A DNA stretch of 64,000 bases from the NCBI RefSeq assembly GCF_000685235.1, contig NZ_ARYH01000001.1, forward strand, positions 248,001 through 312,000, written 5' to 3'. The DNA comes from Hyphomonas adhaerens MHS-3. Its GTDB lineage: Bacteria > Pseudomonadota > Alphaproteobacteria > Caulobacterales > Hyphomonadaceae. The position numbers were made by a program, and so were the translations under genes. Each line of letters starts with the position of its first letter. Within the stretch, counting starts at the first letter, position 1. The notes beneath the pieces were generated by a model. That model was not told where the DNA came from. It did not search any database and saw only the letters and a program-made list of their open reading frames with translations. Positions 52,340 to 61,128 of this stretch are shown one piece after another.

Positions 52340-52462
52340 GCCGATACATAGTTACCGGCTTCAAGCTGAACACAGGATGAGCGGACAGTTAGCGTGACGT
52401 CAGCTTGGACAGCGGGCAGCAGCCGGGCTATGTTTGTGACAAGCTAAAAGCGAGACGTTCCC

Positions 52463-53644
52463 ATGTTCCTCAACTTCTTCAACGAATTGCGCGAAGCCAA
52501 AGTGCCCGTCACGCTGAAGGAATACCTGATGCTGATGGAGGCAATGGACGAGAAGGTCATCGATATGGATGTCGAGGACTTCTACTATCTCTCCCGCGCA
52601 GCGCTGGTGAAAGACGAACGGAATATCGACAAGTTCGACAAGGTCTTCTCCCACGTCTTCAAGGGGCTCGATTCCCTGGCGGACGCGGTCGATGTGCAGG
52701 ACATCCCCGAGGAATGGCTGCGCAAGATGACCGAGAAATTCCTCACCCAGGAGGAAAAGGACGAGATCGAGGCCATGGGCGGCTTCGAGAAACTCATGGA
52801 GACGCTCAAGGAGCGCCTCGAGGAACAGAAAAAGCGCCACGAAGGCGGCAACAAGTGGATCGGCACAGGCGGCACCTCCCCCTTCGGCGCCAATGGCTAC
52901 AATCCGGAAGGTGTACGCATCGGGCAGGAGAAATCCCGCCACCGGCGCGCCGTGAAGGTCTGGGACAAGCGCGAATTCAAGAATTACGACGACAGCATCG
53001 AGCTCGGCACCCGCAATATCAAAGTGGCCATGAAGCGCCTGCGCAAATGGGCCCGCAAGGGCGCGCCGGACGAACTGGACCTGGACGGCACCATCAACAA
53101 CACCGCACGCAAAGGCTATCTCGACATCGAGATGCGCCCGGAAAAGCGCAACACGGTGTCGGTCCTGCTGCTGCTGGATGTCGGCGGATCCATGGACCCT
53201 TATGTCCGCGTGATGGAGGAGCTGTTCTCCGCTGCCCGGTCCGAGATCAAGAACCTCGAATACTATTACTTCCACAACTGCCCCTATGAAGGCCTGTGGA
53301 AGGACAACCGCCGGCGCATGAACAACCGCATCCCCACCTGGGATGTGCTGAACAAGTACCCGTCGGACTACAAGGTGATCATTGTCGGCGACGCGACGAT
53401 GAGCCCTTACGAAATAACCTATGCCGGTGGCTCCGTGGAACACTGGAACGATGAAGCCGGTGGCCTGTGGATCCAACGCTTCGTCGAGCGCTATCCGAAT
53501 CTTGTCTGGCTGAACCCGGTCAAGGAAGGCGCATGGGAATATACCGGATCGATCAAACTGATCCGTGAGCTGATCGGCCCGCAGCGCATGTTCGAACTGA
53601 CGCTGGGCGGTCTGGACGAAGCCATGAAAGAACTGAGCCGCTAA
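52463..53644 (+). CDS. VWA-domain protein (CoxE-like), MoxR partner
   Basis: 393 residues. MFLNFFNELREAKVPVTLKEYLMLMEAM is the typical N-terminus of this group; the VWA domain begins LLLLDVGGSMDPYVRVMEELFSAAR with Asp239 and Gly in place of the first MIDAS serine, a common variant here. YYYFHNCPYEGLWKDNRRR and KVIIVGDATMSPYEI follow. These proteins act with MoxR ATPases in protein or metal-centre maturation. Three unrelated genes separate it from its MoxR partner. Confidence 0.9.
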   Translation: MFLNFFNELREAKVPVTLKEYLMLMEAMDEKVIDMDVEDFYYLSRAALVKDERNIDKFDKVFSHVFKGLDSLADAVDVQDIPEEWLRKMTEKFLTQEEKDEIEAMGGFEKLMETLKERLEEQKKRHEGGNKWIGTGGTSPFGANGYNPEGVRIGQEKSRHRRAVKVWDKREFKNYDDSIELGTRNIKVAMKRLRKWARKGAPDELDLDGTINNTARKGYLDIEMRPEKRNTVSVLLLLDVGGSMDPYVRVMEELFSAARSEIKNLEYYYFHNCPYEGLWKDNRRRMNNRIPTWDVLNKYPSDYKVIIVGDATMSPYEITYAGGSVEHWNDEAGGLWIQRFVERYPNLVWLNPVKEGAWEYTGSIKLIRELIGPQRMFELTLGGLDEAMKELSR

Positions 53645-53723
53645 AGCTCCATTTCCTCCCCGAAACTCGCGAACGGCCTGACGCACGGGATGTGCGCGGG
53701 CGAACCGTGTTTCGGAGGGAAAA

Positions 53724-54209
53724 ATGATCCGCTATTTCAAAATCGCCCTGATTGTCCTCGTCGGGCTTCAGGGCCTGTTCTACTTCATCTCGAATGCCGT
53801 GAACTGGGAATATGCCCAGATGGCCGTTGGCGCGGTTCTGGCTCAGGCCGATAGCCCAGCCTATCCCAACCCTGTCATTCCGGCGATCACCTCGCCCCTG
53901 CTGATCAAGCTGGCCCTGATCGGTATCATGACCGGGGAATTGCTGGTCGGCCTGCTCTGTTTCAAAGGCGCGTTCGATATGTGGAAGCAGGCCAGCGGAG
54001 ATGCGGGGGCGTTTAATGCCTCCAAGACCTGGGCAATTGCAGGCTGCTGCACCGCGCTGATTGTCTGGTTCGGCATCTTCCAGGTCTTTGGCGCGGCCCT
54101 GTTCCAGATGTGGCAGGGTCAGGTAGGTGTAGGCTCCTTCGAAGGGGCTTTCATGTACCTCGCAGCCAGCGCGCTGATCATGATCTTCGTCAATCAGAAG
54201 GACGACTGA
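53724..54209 (+). CDS. DUF2165 family membrane protein
   Basis: 161 residues, four helices. MIRYFKIALIVLVGLQGLFYFISNAVNWEYA and ELLVGLLCFKGAFDMWKQ fit DUF2165. GGAGGG lies 6 nt before the ATG. No function known. Follows the VWA gene with a 79-bp gap. Confidence 0.8.
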   Translation: MIRYFKIALIVLVGLQGLFYFISNAVNWEYAQMAVGAVLAQADSPAYPNPVIPAITSPLLIKLALIGIMTGELLVGLLCFKGAFDMWKQASGDAGAFNASKTWAIAGCCTALIVWFGIFQVFGAALFQMWQGQVGVGSFEGAFMYLAASALIMIFVNQKDD

Positions 54210-54300
54210 GAAACATTCCCCTCAATCCCGAATGGCACGCTTGTGGTTTGCGCCATGGCTCCTAGTGTGAGCCGGAATCAACTTCCGGAAGGAGACAGCG

Positions 54301-55227
54301 ATGCCGCGTATCAGGGCGAACGGTCTTGAAATCGAATATGAGGAGACCGGTTCACCTGACGATCCGATGATCCTGCTGGTTTCCGGCTATATGGGCCAGA
54401 TGACGGAGTGGCCAGATCGTTTCAAGCAGGCGCTGGCCGATACCGGCCGGCGTGTGGTTGTCTTCGACAATCGGGATATCGGCCTGACCCTGGCGATCGA
54501 CGATCCTGCGCTGGAAGACCGCGTTCCCCCACCCATGGAAGACCTGATGCAAGGCGCCGCCGAAGGCCAGCCGGTGCATGAACGCGTCCCTTACGTGCTG
54601 GACGATATGGCGGCTGATGCGGCCGCCCTGATCGAGGCACTGGGCGCGGAACAAGCCGACGTGCTCGGCTTGTCGATGGGGGGCATGATCGTGCAGCTGA
54701 TGGCGCTGAACCATCCCGAACGTGTACGCACATTGATGCCGGTCATGACCACATCCGGAGACCCGGACCTGCCACCGTCCGAACCGGAGGCCCTGGAAGC
54801 CCTGACGGCCGAACCCGAAAGTGAAACGCTGGAAGCCATCGGCGACCTGGCGGTCAGGACCTATCACGCCATCGGGTCTCACCCGGACCTGCGCGCACCG
54901 GATGAAGACCTCCGTGCCGGCGCGATTGCCGACTTGCAGCGCGCCAACCGGCCCCTCGGCCTCGCCCGTCAGTTTGCCGCCCTGCTGGCCCAGCCGCGCT
55001 GGCACGACCGGCTCGGGTCTGTCGAACAGCCGACATTGGTGCTGCACGGCGCCATGGATCGGCTGATCCCCCCCGAAGCCGGACGCGATATCGCCCGGCG
55101 AATTCCAGGGGCGGAAATCGAGATCATCGACAAGTGGGGACATGACCTGCCGGAGGCGGTCGTTCCGGATCTGCTGAACCGCATCCTGCCGTTTCTCGAA
55201 CGAACATCGAAGGCGGCAACTGCATGA
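54301..55227 (+). CDS. alpha/beta hydrolase, first of a tandem pair
   Basis: 308 residues. MPRIRANGLEIEYEETGSPDDPMILLVSGY, nucleophile elbow ADVLGLSMGGMIVQLMALNHPERV (Ser), late LVLHGAMDRLIPPEAG (Asp) and EIIDKWGHDLPEAV (His). The pair partner at 55275 is about 60-65% identical by eye. Members of this group are esterases, including aclacinomycin methylesterase-like enzymes. GGAGA precedes the ATG. Confidence 0.9.
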   Translation: MPRIRANGLEIEYEETGSPDDPMILLVSGYMGQMTEWPDRFKQALADTGRRVVVFDNRDIGLTLAIDDPALEDRVPPPMEDLMQGAAEGQPVHERVPYVLDDMAADAAALIEALGAEQADVLGLSMGGMIVQLMALNHPERVRTLMPVMTTSGDPDLPPSEPEALEALTAEPESETLEAIGDLAVRTYHAIGSHPDLRAPDEDLRAGAIADLQRANRPLGLARQFAALLAQPRWHDRLGSVEQPTLVLHGAMDRLIPPEAGRDIARRIPGAEIEIIDKWGHDLPEAVVPDLLNRILPFLERTSKAATA

Positions 55228-55274
55228 GCGCGCAAAACCTGTCATAAAGAAACAAAACACATCGGAGGAACACC

Positions 55275-56186
55275 ATGGCGAAAATTCAGGCCAACGGCAT
55301 CGACATCGAATATGAGGCGTTCGGATCGGAGGACGATCCGCTCATGCTCCTCGTCATGGGTTTTTCGAGCCAGATGATCAATTGGCCGGAGAGCCTGATC
55401 CAGGGCCTGACGGATGCCGGCCGCCGGGTCGTGATTTTCGACAATCGCGATATCGGACTGACCACCGAGTTTGACGGCCAGGTGCCCCCATCCCCCCGCG
55501 ATATCGTAAAGGGGATCGCCGCGGGTGAGCCGATGCACGAAAAAGTGCCCTACCTGCTGGATGACATGGCCGCCGATGCCGCCGCACTGATCGACGCGCT
55601 CGGCGCAGACAAGGCAGACGTGATGGGTGTTTCCATGGGCGGCATGATTGTGCAGCTGATGGCGCTGAACCATCCTGAGCGGGTGCGTTCCCTGATCCCG
55701 GTGATGACAACTTCCGGTGACCCGGCCCTGCCGCCGTCCACACCTGAAGCCACCGCCGCCCTGACGGCCGTGCCGGAAGAAAGAACGCCCGAAGCCATCG
55801 CCGACCTCGCCGTGAAGGGCCGCGCGGCCTATGGCTCGCATCCGGACGTCCGTACACCCGATGACGAGATCCGCGCCAATGCCATCGCGGCCATGCAGCG
55901 GTCGGATCGGCCAATGGGGGTCGCCCGGCAATATGCCGCCATCCTGGCCCAGCCACGTTGGCATGAGCGCCTTGGCGAACTCGATGTGCCGACGCTCGTC
56001 CTGCACGGTGAAGTGGATAACCTGATCCTCCCCGCGGCCGGACAGGACATTGCCCGGCGTGTGCCCGGTGCGAAAATCGACATCATCGAGAAATGGGGCC
56101 ATGACCTGCCGGAAGCTGTCATGCCCGTCCTGCTGAACCGCATTGTGCCCTTTCTTGGGCAGACGGCGCCATCAGGACCGGCCTGA
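55275..56186 (+). CDS. alpha/beta hydrolase, second of a tandem pair
   Basis: 303 residues. MAKIQANGIDIEYEAFGSEDDPLMLLVMGFSSQ, VMGVSMGGMIVQLMALNHPERVRSLIPVMTTSGDPALPPS, LVLHGEVDNLILPAAG and KWGHDLPEAVMP give Ser, Asp, His. Collinear with the preceding gene along its length, so a recent tandem duplication with divergence. CGGAGG precedes the ATG. Its TGA overlaps the ATG of the next gene. Confidence 0.9.
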   Translation: MAKIQANGIDIEYEAFGSEDDPLMLLVMGFSSQMINWPESLIQGLTDAGRRVVIFDNRDIGLTTEFDGQVPPSPRDIVKGIAAGEPMHEKVPYLLDDMAADAAALIDALGADKADVMGVSMGGMIVQLMALNHPERVRSLIPVMTTSGDPALPPSTPEATAALTAVPEERTPEAIADLAVKGRAAYGSHPDVRTPDDEIRANAIAAMQRSDRPMGVARQYAAILAQPRWHERLGELDVPTLVLHGEVDNLILPAAGQDIARRVPGAKIDIIEKWGHDLPEAVMPVLLNRIVPFLGQTAPSGPA

Positions 56187-56887
56187 TGCTGGAGGCGGTG
56201 GACACAGACCTGTGGCTGACCGAAGGCCCGGTCGTCGACTTTCATGGGTTCCCCTATCCCACGCGATCGATCATCGTGCGCCTGCCGGATGGGAAACTCT
56301 GGGTCTGGTCCCCGGTAGCGTTGACGCCTGAACTGAAGGCGGAAACAGACGCGCTGGGGCCGGTCGGCCACCTCGTCAGCCCGAACAAGATCCACCACCT
56401 CTACCTCACCGAATGGCATGCCGCCTATCCCGAAGCGAAACTCTGGGGGCCTGCCTCCACGATCCGCAAACGGAGTGACCTGCCGTTTGAGCCTGCGCTG
56501 GAAGACGTCCCGCCGGAAGACTGGCAAGGCGTTTTCGAACAGGCCTGGTTCCGCGGCTCCTTTTTCATGGACGAAATTGCGTTCGTCCACCGGCCGACCC
56601 GGACGGCCATTTTTGCCGACCTGTCGGAACATTTCAGCGACGACTTCCTGAAGCGCTACTGGAAAGGCTGGAAGGGTTTTCTGGCAAAGCCCTGGGGTAT
56701 CGTCGTCGGCAAGGGCTTTGCCCCGCTCGAATGGCGCCTCAGTTTTACCAACCGCAAACCCGCCCGCGCGGCGTTTGAAAAAGTCGCTGCCACCCATCCC
56801 GACAGGATCATCATGGCGCATGGTGAATGGGTAAAGACGGGCGGCGAGGCTTTCCTGCGCCAGGCCTTCGCCTGGCTCATCCGCTGA
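56186..56887 (+). CDS. DUF4336 protein (metallo-beta-lactamase-like fold)
   Basis: 233 residues. LWLTEGPVVDFHGFPYPTRSIIVRLPDGKLWVWSPV, NKIHHLYLTEWHAAYPEAKLWGP and IIMAHGEWVKTGGEAFLRQAFAWL are DUF4336 features. The HxHxDH zinc motif of true metallo-beta-lactamases is absent, so hydrolase activity is uncertain. Translationally coupled to the hydrolase before it and followed at 14 bp by a crotonase. Confidence 0.85.
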   Translation: MLEAVDTDLWLTEGPVVDFHGFPYPTRSIIVRLPDGKLWVWSPVALTPELKAETDALGPVGHLVSPNKIHHLYLTEWHAAYPEAKLWGPASTIRKRSDLPFEPALEDVPPEDWQGVFEQAWFRGSFFMDEIAFVHRPTRTAIFADLSEHFSDDFLKRYWKGWKGFLAKPWGIVVGKGFAPLEWRLSFTNRKPARAAFEKVAATHPDRIIMAHGEWVKTGGEAFLRQAFAWLIR

Positions 56888-56901
56888 CTTTGGAGAGAGA
56901 C

Positions 56902-57684
56902 ATGCCGACTCCCGCCCGCACTGGCATCCGCACTGAAACGGAAGGGCCTATCCTGATCGTGACCATCGACCGCCCCGATGCGCGCAACGCTGTCGACCGG
57001 CCAACCGCCGATGCGCTGTATGAGACGTTCAAGGCCTTCGATGCGGATGATGACCTCTCGGTGGCCATCCTGACAGGCACAAACGGCAATTTCTGCGCAG
57101 GGGCCGATCTGAAGGCTGTTGCCGAGGGGCGCGGCAACAAATCCGTGACCGAAGGCGATTATGGCCCGATGGGCCCGTCCCGGCTGGATCTTTCCAAGCC
57201 GGTCATCGCCGCAGTCGATGGCTATGCCGTTGCCGGCGGACTTGAGCTTGCGTGCTGGTGCGACCTGCGGGTCGTCTCGCCGGGCGCGAAATTTGGTGTC
57301 TTCTGCCGCCGCTTCGGCGTGCCGCTGATTGATGGCGGCACAATCCGCCTGCCCCGCCTGATCGGGGCCTCCCGCGCCATGGACATGATCCTCACCGGCC
57401 GGGAAGTCAGCGCGGAAGAAGCCCTCGCTTTCGGACTGGCCAACTATGTCTCGGAGGAAGAGTCCGCCTTGCCGCACGCATTGGAGGTCGCGCGCCGCAT
57501 CGCCAAATTCCCGCAAGTCTGCATGCGGACGGACCGTGCCTCGGCCATAGCGCAATGGTCATTGCCGATGGACGAGGCCCTACGCCGGGAGATCGCAGGC
57601 GGCCTGAACGTCATCGAGATGGGAGAAACCCGGGATGGCGCCAAACGTTTCGCCGCCGGCGTCGGCCGTGGCGGCCTCTTCTGA
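56902..57684 (+). CDS. enoyl-CoA hydratase/isomerase family protein (crotonase)
   Basis: 260 residues. IDRPDARNAVDRPTADALYE, GTNGNFCAGADLKAVAEG (oxyanion hole), AVDGYAVAGGLELACWCDLRV and FGVFCRRFGVPLIDGGTIRLPRLIGASRAMDMILTGREV. Neither catalytic Glu is at the usual place (RRFG; RAMDM with Asp), as in several crotonases of other activity. GGAGAGA precedes ATG 56902. The last 105 bp overlap the antisense gene at 57580. Confidence 0.88.
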   Translation: MPTPARTGIRTETEGPILIVTIDRPDARNAVDRPTADALYETFKAFDADDDLSVAILTGTNGNFCAGADLKAVAEGRGNKSVTEGDYGPMGPSRLDLSKPVIAAVDGYAVAGGLELACWCDLRVVSPGAKFGVFCRRFGVPLIDGGTIRLPRLIGASRAMDMILTGREVSAEEALAFGLANYVSEEESALPHALEVARRIAKFPQVCMRTDRASAIAQWSLPMDEALRREIAGGLNVIEMGETRDGAKRFAAGVGRGGLF

Positions 57685-57957
57685 AAGATAAGGCGCGCCC
57701 GGGCGCTCTGTCAGGCGGCGTCCCTGCCAGAGGGTAAAGAAGCCGATACCAACCCAGATCACGTTGATCGTCGTCGACGGGATCGCGCCATTATAGCCGC
57801 TGTTGACGATGAAGCCGGCTGCTCCGATCACGTTCATTACCTGGTAGGCTTTCGAGCGGCCATCCATCCTGCCGGCCGACAGGAGGAGGTAGGCGATCAG
57901 GATGAGAACAGCCCCGGCCCAGCCGGACATCTCAATAAGGAAGTGCGTAACAGACAT
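57580..57957 (-). CDS. CBU_0592-like small membrane protein
   Basis: 125 residues. WAGAVLILIAYLLLSAGRMDGRSKAYQVMNVIGAAGFIVNSGYNGAIPSTTINVIWVGIGFFTLWQGRR resembles the CBU_0592 membrane domain: three helices with conserved Asn and Trp. The hydrophilic C-terminal 35 residues are encoded antisense to the 3' end of the crotonase, a 105-bp overlap. ATG 57957 chosen. Confidence 0.72.
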   Translation of the reverse strand: MSVTHFLIEMSGWAGAVLILIAYLLLSAGRMDGRSKAYQVMNVIGAAGFIVNSGYNGAIPSTTINVIWVGIGFFTLWQGRRLTERPGAPYLSEEAATADAGGETFGAIPGFSHLDDVQAACDLPA

Positions 57958-58077
57958 GGGGCGCCTCGCGAGTCCGGTGTATTTTCGCCCCGTAATCTTA
58001 CTTTTCTTCTGACGCAATCATAAATTTGCACTGCCTTTGAAAATTCATTTTCCTGCCGCTGTGCCGGCCAGAAAAAT

Positions 58078-59787
58078 TTACCAGCCGCCCCCGCCGCCGC
58101 CGCCTCCGCCGCCACCGGACGAGCCTCCGCCGCCACTGCCGGATGAACTGGAACTTTGCGGCAGGGAGCTGGAGACACCGGTGTTCATGCTGGACATGAT
58201 CGCATCGTTCATGCCCCCGACATCGCGGAAGGACCGGCTGCCAAACTGCCCCCAGGCCGGCGCATAATTCTCGGCCTCTGCGGGTAGTTGGTGCTCAAAG
58301 TATTTTGTCCATGGCTTTTCGACATTCAACGCCACGGCAAAAGGCAGGAAACGCTCATAGCGCTCCAGGCTCATCGGCGGCGGGGTATCACTGCCCACCT
58401 CGACAGCGTTCATCTGGAGTTTTTCCGCCGTTTCGAGATAGAGCCGGAATCCCTCAATTTCTGTACGGACTTTCTGGCCCTTTGGCGTAGGGGCCGGCAT
58501 CAGGTACATGAAAAGACCGTTCAGCCCGGCAAAGGCCAGAACGACCAGTGTATGCCAGCCGGACCAGTTGATCGCCTGCGTGATGGCAAACACGATTGCG
58601 GCAATGGTCATCACTGCGGCGGCCAGCGTGTACCCGATATTCCAGCGGAAATAGGCACTGCCATATTTACGCGAAAGCGACCGGCGGAACTTCTGATAGG
58701 CCGATGTGAAACTCGCATCATATTTGCTGCCAAGCGTGCGCTCGGTCCGCCCGCCGAACAGGCCCGCATCGAGGATCGCCTCATCCGGGCTGATTTTCGA
58801 GGCGTCGCCCTGCCGGCGTGTCAGCGTCGTTTCCTTCTTGCTCGAAGCATCTATGTCCACCAGGCCCTTTACCCCCATATTGATGAGGGTCGAGATCAGG
58901 GCGTTATGTCCGCGCATTCCACGATAGTAGATGTGGTGCACGGCTGCGGGCGAGTAGCCTTCCGGTGGTTCATAGCGCGGGAACACCGGCCCTTTCGGCG
59001 GGTCCTGCCCGACTTTGCGGAAGCCGGACATAAGGAACCAGAATACGCCGCAGAAAGACGCGACCAGCACGGCCAGCGCCCCATTCCGCAGCCACCAAAG
59101 CGTCCCTTTGTCGCCAAGGGATGGCGGGGCGATCGTCCCCTTGGGCATCGACACCGAAATCGTCAGCCCTTCGAACCGGTCCATCGGGCGGGTCGTTTCG
59201 AAAACCAGCGCATCGCCGTCCTGCCGGTAAGCATAGTCCCGTCCCGCCTGGCCGGACTTGCCAGTGTAGGCGATGGCTTCGGTGACCCTGGCGCCATCCG
59301 GAAGGGTAATGCGGGCCGAAGCCTCTTCGATCGGAAACAGCCAGTAATTACCGGTGACGTTCCAGTAGAGTTCGTCATGATTGTCGAAATAGCGGATCTG
59401 GTTCTTCACCTCATATTCGATCACATAAGTATGGTCGCCATAGTCCAGCAGCACATCCGCATCGCCGATCCGGATGCGATAGGCATTGCCATCATGCTCA
59501 ATCGTGTAGGGTTCCTTCCGGCCGTCACGGCGCACCCGGCGGACGTCATACTGGTAAGGCAGCTTGTCGCCGGGCTTCAGGTCATCGGCATAATAGCGCG
59601 GCAGGTCGCGGAAAATTCCACGGCGGATGTCCCGCCCCTCGACGGCCACATTGATCGTCTCGGTCACCAGGATGTCGCCATTTTGCCGGACTTCAATGCC
59701 GACATCGAAGCGGTTGATCTTCTCCTCCGCCCCTGCCGCCAGCACGATCAGGCAGGCGGCCAGCGCCCCCAACAGGTATCGCAGCAT
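58078..59787 (-). CDS. DUF2207 membrane protein with glycine-rich tail
   Basis: 569 residues. Signal/anchor helix (1-19), an extracytoplasmic beta domain (about 25-210; [50 protein letters not shown]), a helix near 237-255, a cytoplasmic part, two helices near 385-430, and [21 protein letters not shown]. The last 25 residues are Ser/Gly only, ending in a run of Gly and Trp. Overlaps lemA by one base; the pair is conserved in many bacteria. Confidence 0.9.
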   Translation of the reverse strand: MLRYLLGALAACLIVLAAGAEEKINRFDVGIEVRQNGDILVTETINVAVEGRDIRRGIFRDLPRYYADDLKPGDKLPYQYDVRRVRRDGRKEPYTIEHDGNAYRIRIGDADVLLDYGDHTYVIEYEVKNQIRYFDNHDELYWNVTGNYWLFPIEEASARITLPDGARVTEAIAYTGKSGQAGRDYAYRQDGDALVFETTRPMDRFEGLTISVSMPKGTIAPPSLGDKGTLWWLRNGALAVLVASFCGVFWFLMSGFRKVGQDPPKGPVFPRYEPPEGYSPAAVHHIYYRGMRGHNALISTLINMGVKGLVDIDASSKKETTLTRRQGDASKISPDEAILDAGLFGGRTERTLGSKYDASFTSAYQKFRRSLSRKYGSAYFRWNIGYTLAAAVMTIAAIVFAITQAINWSGWHTLVVLAFAGLNGLFMYLMPAPTPKGQKVRTEIEGFRLYLETAEKLQMNAVEVGSDTPPPMSLERYERFLPFAVALNVEKPWTKYFEHQLPAEAENYAPAWGQFGSRSFRDVGGMNDAIMSSMNTGVSSSLPQSSSSSGSGGGGSSGGGGGGGGGGGW

Positions 59788-60350
59788 CAGCTTGCGCCTC
59801 CAAGATCGACCTTCGGCAAGGCCCGCTCCGGCATCGACACCTCAAAGAAGTCCCGCGTGCGGAAGCCGAACATGCCCGCCAGCAGGTTTGCCGGGAAACT
59901 CTGCACCCGCGTGTTCAGCTCGCGTACCGCACCATTATAGAACCGGCGCGCCATCTCGATCTTGTCTTCGGTGTCGGCAAGTTCCTGCTGAAGGTCCAGG
60001 AAGTTCTGGCTGGCCTTCATGTCGGGATAGTCTTCTGCCACAGCCATCAGTCTTGCAACGGGACGGGACAGCTCGCTTTCCGCCTCCCCCCGGCTCGCGA
60101 GATCATCTCCGGCAGCAAGGGCTTTGGCCCGCTTTTCCGCGATATCGGCGAACAACTCCCGCTCATGCGTGGCATAGCCCTGCACGGTGTTGACCAGCTG
60201 CGGGATCAGGTTTGCGCGGCGTTTCAGCTGGACATCAATATCCGACCAGCCATTGTCCGCCATCTGAGATTTCTGCACGAGTCCGTTATAGATCAGGATC
60301 ACGCCGATGATCAGCAGGATCAGAATGGCACCGGTTATGTAAAGTCCCAC
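59787..60350 (-). CDS. lemA: LemA-family protein
   Basis: 187 residues. One N-terminal helix ([21 protein letters not shown]), then [76 protein letters not shown]. LemA proteins are helical bundles anchored in the inner membrane with the bulk outside or inside depending on species; function is unclear. Stop overlaps the start of the DUF2207 gene. Confidence 0.94.
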   Translation of the reverse strand: MGLYITGAILILLIIGVILIYNGLVQKSQMADNGWSDIDVQLKRRANLIPQLVNTVQGYATHERELFADIAEKRAKALAAGDDLASRGEAESELSRPVARLMAVAEDYPDMKASQNFLDLQQELADTEDKIEMARRFYNGAVRELNTRVQSFPANLLAGMFGFRTRDFFEVSMPERALPKVDLGGAS

Positions 60351-60413
60351 GTGTCGCGTCCTCCAACTCAGGAAACGTCATGCATATCCAGCATTGGCCG
60401 TGCTGTTAAGGCG

Positions 60414-61031
60414 TCAGCTCGGCCGGGACCGTTGAGCCGCGCTCCATTCATCGCGTCCCATCTCCCAGACCAGCGACTCCCGCGTGGTTCCATCCGGCCG
60501 CCGGGACGTCACCTGTCCCATGCGGTGGAAGCCCATCCCGTCCAGCATACGCTGGGTGATCACGTTTTCGAGGCTGGCCGTTTCGCAGATCAGGTTCAGG
60601 TGCAATGCTTCGAACATCCAGGTGAACGTCTGGGCCGCGCCCTGTGTGCCACTTCCTTTTGAATGCAGCGACGGATGCAGCCCGCCGGCAATTTCGCCAG
60701 CGGCCCATTCCGGCCAGACCTGAATGTCGGAATACCCCATGATCTGCCCGCCGCCGGCGTCCCGGACGAACAACAGGCCTTCCCCGCGCGCCTGCTGGGC
60801 GACATGATCCTCAATGAATTTGCGGACGTTCCCGACATTCAACGGGCGCGGCAGCGAATAGATCGGCGCGTTGACCTTGGGCTCTGAGAGCAGGGCGTAA
60901 AGGCCTTCGGCGTCGTCTGGTCTGGCAAGGCGCGAATCGTTCAGCTGCTCCGCCTCACGAACCGCAGCGCGGATGCGCTCAACCTGTTCCGGCGGTGCCG
61001 GATGGCGTGTGATCGGAATGCCCTCCGTCAT
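60414..61031 (-). CDS. GNAT-family N-acetyltransferase
   Basis: 205 residues. After a helical N-terminus the GNAT core has LFVRDAGGGQIMGYSDIQVWPEW, GGLHPSLHSKGSGTQGAAQTFTWMF (acyl-CoA loop, here SKGSGT) and LNLICETASLENVITQRMLDGMGFHRMG. Acetyl acceptor unknown. ATG 61031 chosen; a longer upstream frame crosses the divergent MFS gene. Confidence 0.85.
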   Translation of the reverse strand: MTEGIPITRHPAPPEQVERIRAAVREAEQLNDSRLARPDDAEGLYALLSEPKVNAPIYSLPRPLNVGNVRKFIEDHVAQQARGEGLLFVRDAGGGQIMGYSDIQVWPEWAAGEIAGGLHPSLHSKGSGTQGAAQTFTWMFEALHLNLICETASLENVITQRMLDGMGFHRMGQVTSRRPDGTTRESLVWEMGRDEWSAAQRSRPS

Positions 61032-61128
61032 GGAAACGATCCTGCGCCCGCCTTGCCGTTCCGGCAATCCATCACCCTGCGTCAAAACCGATTGACCCTT
61101 CCGGCGGGCAAGGCCAAACCTGCTCCCC

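Noticed and set aside
54231..54252. sigma-54-like TGGCACGCTTGTGGTTTGC before the first hydrolase
   Set aside because: The GG-to-GC spacing is about four bases too long for a -24/-12 promoter.
58288..59940. 550-residue plus-strand frame opposite the DUF2207 gene
   Set aside because: Shadow frame; the minus-strand product has domain structure and couples to lemA.
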